From: Bacilli bacterium
Lineage (GTDB): Bacteria > Bacillota_I > Bacilli_A > RFN20 > CAG-826
DNA length: 44,979 bases
Direction of reading: 5' to 3'
NCBI GenBank assembly: GCA_017651565.1
Contig: JAGCCQ010000015.1
Span: 66,034 to 111,012 of the forward strand
The notes beneath the pieces were generated by a model, which searched no databases, was not told where the DNA came from, and saw only the letters and a program-made list of their open reading frames with translations. The number at the start of each line of letters is the position of its first letter. Positions within the stretch are counted from its first letter, which is position 1. Positions 35,401 through 42,567 of the stretch are shown in pieces. The position numbers and the translations under genes were made by a program.

Positions 35401-35753
35401 TTTTCTGTTTTAGTTTGACCACACTTTGTACAAGTGAAAGTTTTGACACCATCAGTTGTTTGAGTTGGTTGTGTAGTTACTTCACCGTCGTTCCATGTGT
35501 GTTCACAAACGGATATAGTAGATTTTGGAACGATTTCAGTTTTAGTTGTTTTACACACTGTACAGGTGAAAGTTTTAATACCATCAGTTGTATCAGTTGG
35601 TTGTGTAGTAATTTTGCCTTCATCCCAAGAGTGATTTTCGCAAGGAGTTACTACTGGAGTAGGAGTAGTACCATTTTCGTTGTCTTTACAACCTACTAAA
35701 GCGCCTAAAATTAATGCTGCGCCAAGGATTGTTTTGATTGATTTAATTTTCAT
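32484..35753 (-). CDS. Large lipoprotein with two zinc-ribbon-like repeats and an InlB-type repeat
   Basis: A 1089-residue lipoprotein. Signal peptide to ALVGC (C22). Two tandem 36-residue repeats (38-73 and 83-117) each have Cys-x-x-His or Cys-x-His, Trp, TTQPT, TTDG and then TFTCT-x-C, giving a Cys/His pair and a CxxC that could hold zinc. An InlB B-repeat-like domain follows (about 125-203, with ITYDANGGTGTP and the closing TLYAQW). The other 880 residues are long beta-rich modules without a known match. It is the middle gene of a three-gene operon, 15 bases after the previous stop, with a GGAGG ribosome site. An adhesin or ligand-binding role is inference. Confidence 0.78.
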   Translation of the reverse strand: MKIKSIKTILGAALILGALVGCKDNENGTTPTPVVTPCENHSWDEGKITTQPTDTTDGIKTFTCTVCKTTKTEIVPKSTISVCEHTWNDGEVTTQPTQTTDGVKTFTCTKCGQTKTEKVDKLPAEEKYRITYDANGGTGTPVVDLTEYSKGERAIVKANTFTAPEGKEFVNWNEEPDGSGSYHNVNTSIRVLDNVTLYAQWLDEEPLIGPVDENHEFKIKVSVPEGITYTLSQTQAKKDTEVTLRLTLSEGINLNGDPTSSQTILNKQSENVYNFVMPQSDVTIFVRATIDGDVVITGDISAKLTDPDNDGVYTVDVACDDKTTYDFTYLVKDNNGEAKRLSSLKLDETRSNAAVTFVSSGNNQLRVAGGYTYTFYYDSNTPDYSCYVKRKSVDVLPMNERTLYSLFDGRMRSQTTVHPDGLTSIEYTKNVDGNDTEQNYKITNEEYKYSKISNSESFAVSTDKLNGNAKSYVYKKIDVVNNIYSVVNTYTKDQGNNELDDGIWAVDPYGDNHDDGKRYLPYSARQDIVADNMYNETSRYQITSREAKRNINIAAHYSAALEYEIWQALRGDFSGSATINAANAEGSSVSIVSTPLSGGFQVDINSQLEYNHEESGSTSDVTQQFAFIYSVEMIFKSNGDLYSLDYVEKYYTKSDWDFAIHAPKANVKGITTKITANYHYNQTFDRDTVLDGFNPDDYFISSIDKLSFYNSVAGAKENNVSVMNYDDSLDIIPYLGGGKKNSVVDEFTFTPATALDAWQYGYINTSDKGVADNTPWGPKTVGVGDATVTFGNHLVNMAGPTKDVNITVRANGTFASLYADCTAVGYDSYMCDNADYIYGYAGKTMTFYIDSSANTGCPISYYLVIKAKDEFGENYYTDTSEYFNVLNSVGKVHDSKRNLDYDKVVGHELKLDFNTNAANALTHSVTIDVIFASDYYTPGRDPKTMHIVVGPAQAPLAGTKYKTTIPYAEPNQNKKYEDAYVEFFNGGTGKITENLYDLDGSLRCTNVFNFSYTELNNGSINASITSVVIGESGMPTTARSYTLVMERKQSGVLGVALYTDDEVLFGVVTEDGDGYVEVEGLTGFEKVDA
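35403..35642 (-). repeat. Tandem direct repeat encoding two zinc-ribbon-like modules
   Basis: Two related units (35535-35642 and 35403-35507) share long stretches, such as the plus-strand string CCATCAGTTG and the GGTTGTGTAGT that follows. Similarity extends to the DNA level, suggesting a fairly recent duplication or homogenisation. Confidence 0.75.
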
Positions 35754-35768
35754 TTTTCTTTCCTCCGA

Positions 35769-36719
35769 CTATATAGAGTAAATATTCACAAACTCAGGAG
35801 TGAATATATCAACAATTCCATTTGTATAATACATATAAATTTTGTCTCCAGTTGTTGAAACATAGAGATCTGTATATGTTCTTGTTGTTGAACTATTTTC
35901 GTAGTCAACACTGATTTTAAATTTATAAGTATTGAAATCTGTACCATTTCCAATTTTTTCTTCAACACCATTTAAAAGTTTGAAATTTGCGAATGTTGTT
36001 TCAAAATCATCAGATCCAGTCAATGTACCTTGTAATGGATCATCGGAAAGGAATGAGATTTTGTAGCCATAATACATTCCGTAATAAACATCGTTTTCGA
36101 ATAATGTACTAGCAATCTTTTCCATTGGAATTCTGTTTCTTACGTGAACAACAAATTGAAGAACCAATTCATTCTCATCAGTATAACCTGAAATGATTGC
36201 ATCGCCAGGAGCAATGCCTTTAACAGTAAATGAATTTGAATTTTCATCATGAGCTACTTGAGCAATGCTTCTATCATCACTTCTAACAACGTATTTTCCA
36301 CTAAAAGTTTTATCGTGTGAGAATGAGCAAGTATAGATGTAATTTGGTTCAATACAAGATCCAATAAAGAAATCAGTTAATGAGCCGCCACTTTGGCCGC
36401 GGTTAACTTCCTTGCAAGTTTTTTCAACAATAGGATCAACATAGAAATCATCGTCTTCAACAATGATTTTATCGATTGGAACAACATCGTCATCAAGTGG
36501 TACCTTATCGATAGTATATTCTTCGACAGGTTTTTCTTCTGGCTTGTTGTCAGCTGGTTTATTGTCTTCTGGTTTATTATCTTCTGGTTTATTATCAACA
36601 GGAGTATTATCGACTGGTTGATTGTCGATTGGTGTTTCGCTGTTATTATTGTCACCACAACTTGTTACCATGAAGGCAGAGCCTATTAATGCAGCGAGAA
36701 TTTTTAACTTTTTACTCAT
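35769..36719 (-). CDS. Lipoprotein with PxDN-repeat stalk and Ig-like domain
   Basis: A 316-residue lipoprotein; signal peptide to MVTSC (C21). Residues 30-65 are four-residue repeats of the form Pro-Val/Glu-Asp-Asn followed by Lys, a stalk of another type from the Pro-Glu ones. Then comes a segment resembling a BIG2-like Ig domain (about 130-195: TFSGKYVVRSDDRSIAQV and the closing GDAIISGYTDENE), and a C-terminal beta-rich part with YGMYYGYKISFLSDD. No enzyme motif is seen. It is the first gene of the three-gene operon with the 32484 and 30962 genes, with an AAAGGAGG ribosome site. Confidence 0.75.
   Translation of the reverse strand: MSKKLKILAALIGSAFMVTSCGDNNNSETPIDNQPVDNTPVDNKPEDNKPEDNKPADNKPEEKPVEEYTIDKVPLDDDVVPIDKIIVEDDDFYVDPIVEKTCKEVNRGQSGGSLTDFFIGSCIEPNYIYTCSFSHDKTFSGKYVVRSDDRSIAQVAHDENSNSFTVKGIAPGDAIISGYTDENELVLQFVVHVRNRIPMEKIASTLFENDVYYGMYYGYKISFLSDDPLQGTLTGSDDFETTFANFKLLNGVEEKIGNGTDFNTYKFKISVDYENSSTTRTYTDLYVSTTGDKIYMYYTNGIVDIFTPEFVNIYSI
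36525..36632 (-). repeat. Twelve-base repeats encoding the PxDN stalk
   Basis: Repeated 12-base units (plus-strand TTATTGTCTTCTGG and close variants) encode Pro-x-Asp-Asn-type stalk residues. Unit gain or loss would preserve frame. Confidence 0.75.
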
Positions 36720-36753
36720 AGGCTTTCCTCCTTTAATTCTAAGAATTAGCCGC

Positions 36754-36787
36754 CTTATACTAATACAAACGGAATATGTTTGTCAAC
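36754..36787 (-). promoter_or_regulatory. Promoter region with ACAAAC dyad ahead of the three-gene lipoprotein operon
   Basis: On the minus strand TTGACA (36782-36787) is followed by TATAAG (36754-36759), a long spacing of about 22 bases; TATTAG after 15 bases is an alternative -10. An inverted repeat ACAAAC (36765-36770) and GTTTGT (36778-36783) with a 7-base centre lies between, a possible operator. The remainder of the 36720-36856 gap shows only a short AATTC-type hairpin (36735-36747). Confidence 0.4.
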
Positions 36788-36856
36788 AACTATGACAATT
36801 AGCAAGAGCCATTTCTGTTCAAAATTTACACTACTTTTAAAAAAACATGCAAATAG

Positions 36857-36883
36857 AAAAAGAGCAGTCAAAAGACCGCTCTT
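36857..36883 (-). terminator. Terminator of the collagen-like lipoprotein gene
   Basis: On the minus strand AAGAGCGGTC (36874-36883) pairs with GACTGCTCTT (36860-36869) around TTTT, a 10-bp stem with one G-T pair, followed by a short T-run. Confidence 0.8.
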
Positions 36884-36904
36884 AATTATTGTTTTTTGAT
36901 TAAA

Positions 36905-39900
36905 TTAACCGTGGAATACTACTTTGAGTGTAGTTGGTTGTGTAATATCTTTAACAGTTAATTTAACGTAAACTGTAGTACCTTCAGTAGCTAAAATACC
37001 ACCAGAACCAATTGAACCAGTATATAAGTAACTACTACCATAGATATTTGTTTGCGAAGCAGCTGCAGTTTCATCATCGTTCATATAACTATCTTGTCTA
37101 ACAAATTTGCTCTTAAATGCATTATTATCGTCAGTAATCATATAGAAATATGGAGAAGAGCCTGTACCACCAGATTTATTTGTTTCAGTGATTTCTACTT
37201 TAAACCAAATTTCAGTTTGACCCGGACAAATTGTGATAGTTGTTAAGTCACTAGCATTGTCATAATCACCGGCTTTACATGAAACCGCATCAGCTCTAGT
37301 TGTTCCAACAGCAGTACTTAAATCAAACCACTTAGCATATAAAGTAATGTCAGCACTCAATCCTACTGTATCATCATATGGAGTAGCAAATCCTTCATCA
37401 GTGAACCAACCCATAAATGCAAATCCATCTCTTGCAGGAACTACAGGAGTATATGTTGCGCCTTTAGTTGCTTCAACTACAGTTGGAGTACCAACACCAG
37501 TATTTAAAGTAACATTTACTTTTTCAGGAATTGCAAAGACAACATTATACAAATAGATTGTATTATCTAAATAATATGCAGAGTCTTTTTCGTATGATAA
37601 TTTAACAACTTTTCCAGCAGGAGCATAAATATGTTTATGTCCAGAACCTTCTGTACTGTTAGTTCCGCTGCCTTTAGTGTCATCAACCTTTACTCCATCT
37701 ACATAAATTATTAAGTAGTCATAGCTAGCTTCAGAAGAAGAAATGTAATCAAAGTCAAACCAGCAATCAACTTTAGCAGTAAATGAGATATATGATGCAG
37801 TTGTTGATTTATCGTTGTTCGCGCACATAGAATCGTGACCGTTTTTAACGCTACTTGTCCAAGGTAATGAAGTTGAAGCAAAATCGATGGATTGGATAAA
37901 GTTTCCATCTGGATCAGCAGAATCTAAATAATTAGCAGCATTATTTGTATATTTACCTGCCACCCATTTTGCATAGATTTCTGCATCTGCAGCAGCTGCA
38001 GCAGGGACATATGCAGTAGCAAAATCTTCATCAGTAAACCAACCTTTGAAGACAAAGCCGTCTTTAACGAGTTCTGGAGGATTCATCATATCACCAGCGT
38101 TAAATGCAATAACTTCTGGGGTTTCACCGTCTTCTAAGTTCTTGTGAACAGTTAATTTATAAGTTGCAACAACTTTTGCATAAACTTCAGCATTTGTAGT
38201 AACACTAGTAACAGGATTTCCACTGAAATCAGCAGCTGTAAACCAGCCTAAGAATGCTTGATTATCGTTAATGTTTGGAGTAGGTAATTCAAATGTAGTA
38301 CCAACACGTCTAGTTGTAACACTGTCTTCAGCGCCATTATGCATTGTAATTGTGAATTCTGGACGATCAACTGTGAAAGTACCATTTGATTTATCTAATG
38401 TATAAATTGCATCACCAGCAATAACATCTTCACCAAATACAAATTTGCTGTTTTCCTTTTTCCAAACAATAGTTGGATCGTTATAAACTGTGTCAGTTCC
38501 ACTACTATAGGAGTTTTGTTTATAAACCCAAACACCCTTAGTTTCATCCCAAGTCATTGTGCTTGAAGAAGAAGCTGAGTAAGAAGTTACAGTCTTTCTT
38601 GAAGAGTATTCAACAACTTTCAAATTATCACCAACTTTAGTGTATTCGCATGGCACACCATCAATTGATGCTGATTTACCATCACCATATACTTTTAAAT
38701 TTGATTCTCCACACATATAATTGCCGTAATCTGCATCAGCATATTTACCGTTTGCAATTGTAGCTAAGAGAGCACCTTCAGCTGAGACAATAACTAAATC
38801 TTTCTTGTAGTCACTTGCGCCAGTGCCAAATCCAACACCGATTTCAAAGTCTCCATCGAGTGATGCATATCTAACGTTTTTATAAATAACCCCATCAATT
38901 AAAGCATAGTTTGTTGTAACGCCATCTAAAGTAATAGAGAAAATTCTATTAACTTGTGAACCTTTAGCGCCTTGGAACGCTGTATTGAAGATATATTTAT
39001 TTGTTGAAGATGCTGGTGCAGCATTCTTAATCAAAATATAGATATCAGAGTCACTATCAATACCGTTAGCACCAATAATGAAGTCATCAAAGATATATAA
39101 TTTATCATTACTATTTGAAATAGAGAGAACGTTTTCAGTTTCTGGAGTAGCAACACCATCATAAACGCCTTCTAATTTTCCATTTGGTTTAATAGTTAAT
39201 TCTCTACCATTAGTATCACCGAAGTGAGCATTAAACATGTTGGTTCCACCGTATGTACCAGCATAAGCAGGTGCTGGATTCCATTTGCAGTAAACAACTG
39301 TATCTCTCTTAATCGGCTTTGTCATATCAAATTCAGTACCAGGAGTGCATCCAGGAGCTACGAATAAGCCGCTGAATAATTCAGTATCTGATTCTGGCAT
39401 AGCCATTTCTAAAGTATCACCATGTTTTACAGTATATACGACATCATCACCACCGTTGACATAGTCAACAACAGTAACTTTGTGCATTTTTGCCCATTTT
39501 GCATAGACATTAACACTACTTGTAAAGCTTGATGGAGCAGAAGTTGTAAATGCTTCATCGAGGTACCAGCCATCGAACGCATAACCATATCTTACTGGAG
39601 TTGGGAGATTAACATCAACGCCAGCATATGCAACTACTTGTTCATCACCTTCAAAATTATTCTTAACAACGTTAACAACAACAGCACCTGGAACTTTTTC
39701 TGGATCTAATCCTGAAATTGGAGCTTCAACAACGAAATTAGTAACAGTTGCTTGGTCTTCGCCTTTATCACCGCTACTATCTTTTCTATAACTTAAGCTA
39801 AAATTATTTCCACTAATAAAACTATCTAATGAAACAAATTCGATATCTCTTTCAACTGTAGTTTGACCACCGAGATTAGTTCCACCTAATGAGTTAGAAA

Positions 39901-40969
39901 TTCCGCTCATTGATGAGACAGAGAAATAGTCGTAACTTCCACCTTCACTAGAAACAGAAACATGTAAATTAAATTTCAATCCAGCAACATTAGGAGTAAA
40001 TGTAACTGTAGAAGTTGAGCTCTTAATACCCTTATTGCCTGATTTCCAAGTACCTGCTGTAGCATCATAAATCCAAGGATAATCAGCAGAATTTGAAACT
40101 GAATATACGCCTTCAAGACCATTTGGAGTAACAGGAGCTACAATTGAATCTGGTAAATTAGTAGCAATGCTTTCAACAGCACCACATTCTGAACAAGTTC
40201 TTTCAATAGCACCTGCTGTAGCATTATATGACCATAAACCAGTATGGCCTGCTTTAGGCATGTGATCTTCAAAATAGCCAGTCATCATGTCTCTCATGTA
40301 ATCTTGTTTTGTACCTGTATAGTGTGGGTGATCTTCTTTGAAAAGGTCAAAGATAGATTGACCATCTGCACCAGGGTTTCCATCATCACCCTTATCACCT
40401 TTGTCACCAGGATTACCGTTTTGACCTTGAGCTTTAATGCCTGTATCAACGCCGTTAATTACCCAAGTTTTATCAATAGAGATTTCGATTGTTGGAGTTG
40501 CACCTGGGTTACCTTGGTCACCCTTATCTCCCTTTGCTTTGACGCCGGAATCGACATTGTTAATGAACCAGTTACCATTTTCACCGATTTTAACTTCAGG
40601 AGTAAGACCATCATTACCATTATCGCCCTTATCACCTTTAGCGCCTTGAGCTTTAATGCCTGTGTCAGTAGTACCAATAAACCAGTTGCCGTTTTCACCG
40701 ATACGTGGGGTTACGCCATCAGCACCATTGTCACCATTATCGCCTTTGTCACCCTTATCACCTTTATCGCCCTTTTCACCTTTAACAGTTTTGAGCCATT
40801 CATCGTAGGAAAGTGGGGTTTCATCTTTGGCTTCTGCGTTAGCTTTATATGCGTTATAAACTGCAACGATATCTTGATCTTCATTTTCAAGAGGATCTTT
40901 TTGACATGCGGACATGCCAACAACCATTGCGGATGCTAACAAAGAAACCAATAACTTTGATTTTTTCAT
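36905..40969 (-). CDS. Very large lipoprotein with collagen-like stalk and InlB-type repeats
   Basis: A 1354-residue lipoprotein; signal peptide to GMSAC (C22). A short helical segment (about 32-62, AVYNAYKANAEAK) precedes four collagen-like Gly-X-Y blocks (about 64-85, 109-121, 147-157, 182-204) dominated by GDK triplets. Between them sit three related units of about 24 residues ending in NWFI or TWVI then TGIKAQ. Then come a CxxC-containing segment (C259, C262) and several InlB/Flg_new-type repeats, recognised by YAFDGWYLDEAF, QAFLGWFTAADF, FVFKGWFTDEDF and FAFMGWFTDEGF with closing YAKW. The layout suits a fibrous adhesin that reaches away from the cell. SD AAAGGAA; it seems monocistronic. 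Confidence 0.85.
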   Translation of the reverse strand: MKKSKLLVSLLASAMVVGMSACQKDPLENEDQDIVAVYNAYKANAEAKDETPLSYDEWLKTVKGEKGDKGDKGDKGDNGDNGADGVTPRIGENGNWFIGTTDTGIKAQGAKGDKGDNGNDGLTPEVKIGENGNWFINNVDSGVKAKGDKGDQGNPGATPTIEISIDKTWVINGVDTGIKAQGQNGNPGDKGDKGDDGNPGADGQSIFDLFKEDHPHYTGTKQDYMRDMMTGYFEDHMPKAGHTGLWSYNATAGAIERTCSECGAVESIATNLPDSIVAPVTPNGLEGVYSVSNSADYPWIYDATAGTWKSGNKGIKSSTSTVTFTPNVAGLKFNLHVSVSSEGGSYDYFSVSSMSGISNSLGGTNLGGQTTVERDIEFVSLDSFISGNNFSLSYRKDSSGDKGEDQATVTNFVVEAPISGLDPEKVPGAVVVNVVKNNFEGDEQVVAYAGVDVNLPTPVRYGYAFDGWYLDEAFTTSAPSSFTSSVNVYAKWAKMHKVTVVDYVNGGDDVVYTVKHGDTLEMAMPESDTELFSGLFVAPGCTPGTEFDMTKPIKRDTVVYCKWNPAPAYAGTYGGTNMFNAHFGDTNGRELTIKPNGKLEGVYDGVATPETENVLSISNSNDKLYIFDDFIIGANGIDSDSDIYILIKNAAPASSTNKYIFNTAFQGAKGSQVNRIFSITLDGVTTNYALIDGVIYKNVRYASLDGDFEIGVGFGTGASDYKKDLVIVSAEGALLATIANGKYADADYGNYMCGESNLKVYGDGKSASIDGVPCEYTKVGDNLKVVEYSSRKTVTSYSASSSSTMTWDETKGVWVYKQNSYSSGTDTVYNDPTIVWKKENSKFVFGEDVIAGDAIYTLDKSNGTFTVDRPEFTITMHNGAEDSVTTRRVGTTFELPTPNINDNQAFLGWFTAADFSGNPVTSVTTNAEVYAKVVATYKLTVHKNLEDGETPEVIAFNAGDMMNPPELVKDGFVFKGWFTDEDFATAYVPAAAAADAEIYAKWVAGKYTNNAANYLDSADPDGNFIQSIDFASTSLPWTSSVKNGHDSMCANNDKSTTASYISFTAKVDCWFDFDYISSSEASYDYLIIYVDGVKVDDTKGSGTNSTEGSGHKHIYAPAGKVVKLSYEKDSAYYLDNTIYLYNVVFAIPEKVNVTLNTGVGTPTVVEATKGATYTPVVPARDGFAFMGWFTDEGFATPYDDTVGLSADITLYAKWFDLSTAVGTTRADAVSCKAGDYDNASDLTTITICPGQTEIWFKVEITETNKSGGTGSSPYFYMITDDNNAFKSKFVRQDSYMNDDETAAASQTNIYGSSYLYTGSIGSGGILATEGTTVYVKLTVKDITQPTTLKVVFHG
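40358..40780 (-). repeat. Collagen-like and NWFI-unit repeat region
   Basis: Encodes Gly-X-Y triplets (plus-strand CCTTTATCACC-type units) alternating with 24-residue units. KGD triplets stabilise collagen-like triple helices through ion pairs in known bacterial examples. Runs of similar triplet codons make the DNA prone to length change. Confidence 0.85.
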
Positions 40970-41166
40970 AAAATCTTTTCCTTTCTAGCGTTTTACTTAT
41001 TAACGCCTTTGTTATTGTTTTGCCTAAATTAGGTTAAATACATATCTTTCTAGACGAATAGATATAATATTAAATAAATAATACGCTTCATGCATGATGA
41101 AAAAAAGTACTTTTTAGTTAACAAAAAAGTTTACTTAATAATAAATATTTATCTAATTTTACTAAA
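40970..41166. other. Intergenic region before the collagen-like lipoprotein gene
   Basis: A 197-base AT-rich gap. It contains CCTAA-A-TTAGG (41023-41033) and a perfect AAAAAGTACTTTTT palindrome (41102-41115). I could not fix a promoter for the collagen-like gene with confidence; TATTAT and TATATC stand in the middle without a good -35. No small gene is convincing. Confidence 0.4.
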
Positions 41167-41571
41167 TTACATAGTAATTAAAACGATTCTTAGAACAATC
41201 ATTATAATTATAAAAACTGCACCAGAAACTAATGCTGAAAGAAATAATCTAGGAGAAGCCTCTCTTTTAACTCTTTTATTTTCTTTATAGCCTGGGAAGT
41301 CATTATATTCATTAACTTTTTTACTAAACATGGCACTTCCTAACTGTTTAAAACCATATGAGAAAACATCAAAGAATCCTTCGCGTGAAACAAACATTAA
41401 TCCACCTAATCCAAGCAATACAATCATGGATAAAGTAGCGCCATCAACCAAATCTACAAAAACTTTTTCGTGAGTAAAATAGTAAATTAAAACTATTAAC
41501 CCTCCAATTGCCATAAAGATTAGAAATGATATTAAGTACGCTTTAAAGAATTTTTTAAAATTTGATTCCAT
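41167..41571 (-). CDS. DUF3899-like small membrane protein
   Basis: About 134 residues with an N-terminal pair of hydrophobic helices (about 9-31 and 46-62), a polar loop (GFFDVFSYGFKQLGSAMFSKK) and a C-terminal helix (about 110-130). The FFDVFSYGFKQ loop and overall layout match DUF3899 proteins of Bacillota, whose function is unknown. I use the ATG at 41569-41571; a TTG three codons earlier also keeps frame. TATAAT at 41580-41585 stands eight bases before the ATG with no Shine-Dalgarno, so a leaderless message is likely. Its neighbour upstream is the alpha/beta hydrolase, separated by about 50 AT-rich bases. Confidence 0.72.
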   Translation of the reverse strand: MESNFKKFFKAYLISFLIFMAIGGLIVLIYYFTHEKVFVDLVDGATLSMIVLLGLGGLMFVSREGFFDVFSYGFKQLGSAMFSKKVNEYNDFPGYKENKRVKREASPRLFLSALVSGAVFIIIMIVLRIVLITM

Positions 41572-41622
41572 AACTGACAATTATATTAATAAAGATATAG
41601 AAATATTCAAAACAATATTTAA

Positions 41623-42558
41623 TTATTTTGATATTTTGTCTAAAAAATTATCTAACTCTTTCGAGTATCTTTCATAGTCAATAAAATAACTCAAACCATG
41701 AGGAGAGCCTTCAAATTCACAGTAGTCAATATAAGGGAATTCTTCTTTTAATCCCCTACTATTAGTAACAGGCACTATATCATCAGCAGTCCCATGAATA
41801 AGTAGAATCGGCAGTTTATTGTTCTTTAGATAATCTTTTACTTCGCCTTTGTTAAGATTAAATCTAGCAAATAATAACGCAGACAAATGAATAAAAGGTG
41901 CTAATGGAGCGTACTTAAGTCCCATTTTATTAATTGTGAATTTAATTTCTTCTTTAACGGATTTATAAGGACAATCCGCAATAATAGCTTTTACGTTACT
42001 AGGTAAAGATAAGCCGCAATCCATAAGTACTGTTGCAGCGCCCATAGAAATACCATACAAATAAATATCTGGATTGTTGCTTCTTTTGTTTATATATTCA
42101 ATCCATCTAAGTACATCGTATTTTTCTTTAACACCAAAAGTTATGGTTCGACCACTACTTAAGTTATGTCCGTGATGGTCGATGACTAAAACATTATTCT
42201 TCCTTTTAATTACTTCTTGAACACCGCCAGAAAAATCTCTAATTCCGTTTCCTTTATAGCCATGCACTAAAATAGCGGTTGGGGCATCATCACTTGAGAA
42301 ATAATATCTAGCACACAACGTTTTATGTCTACTTACTTTTAAAGAAACTTGCTCAAAAGGAAGAGAAAGCGCTTTTCTAATGCATGAACGAGATTTATCT
42401 GCAAAAGGATCATACAGTTTCCCTTTTAAAGGTTCTAATGTTTCTGGTTTTCCTTTTCTATTGTTGTAGAAAATTCTTAGATATAAATAAAAGCACAGCC
42501 CTAAAACAATTAAAACTAAACTGCCTAGGACTATGATTAAAATGTAATACCACTCCAT
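41623..42558 (-). CDS. Membrane-anchored alpha/beta hydrolase
   Basis: A 311-residue alpha/beta-hydrolase fold protein with an N-terminal membrane helix (about 4-28). The oxyanion region is LVHGYKGNG (97-105), the nucleophile elbow GISMG (S171), the acid is in HGTADDIVP (D259) and the histidine in GSPHGL (H287), so the triad is intact. The layout is like Bacillus YqkD-type hydrolases; the substrate (an ester, lipid or peptide) is not known. It follows the second M6 protease by nine bases and is presumably co-transcribed; it may process a product of that protease, which is conjecture. The ribosome site is weak (AAAGATAA). Confidence 0.82.
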   Translation of the reverse strand: MEWYYILIIVLGSLVLIVLGLCFYLYLRIFYNNRKGKPETLEPLKGKLYDPFADKSRSCIRKALSLPFEQVSLKVSRHKTLCARYYFSSDDAPTAILVHGYKGNGIRDFSGGVQEVIKRKNNVLVIDHHGHNLSSGRTITFGVKEKYDVLRWIEYINKRSNNPDIYLYGISMGAATVLMDCGLSLPSNVKAIIADCPYKSVKEEIKFTINKMGLKYAPLAPFIHLSALLFARFNLNKGEVKDYLKNNKLPILLIHGTADDIVPVTNSRGLKEEFPYIDYCEFEGSPHGLSYFIDYERYSKELDNFLDKISK

Positions 42559-42567
42559 GAGTTATCT

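Noticed and set aside
40244-40939. A 231-codon open frame on the plus strand opposite the collagen-like gene
   Set aside because: It is antisense to the Gly-X-Y repeats, whose regular codons keep other frames open; its protein is a run of Ile/Thr/Phe with no start signal.
24899-40969. Sortase LPXTG anchors on the large surface proteins
   Set aside because: No LPXTG-like tail is seen; the large proteins have lipoboxes and the subtilisin ends in a Cys motif and helix.
41102-41115. AAAAAGTACTTTTT palindrome as terminator or operator
   Set aside because: It has no loop and is made of A and T runs; in sequence this AT-rich such palindromes occur by chance. Recorded only as part of the gap.
41601-41620. 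AAATATT...AATATTT hairpin after the alpha/beta hydrolase as terminator
   Set aside because: The stem is AT-only and no T-run follows on the minus strand.
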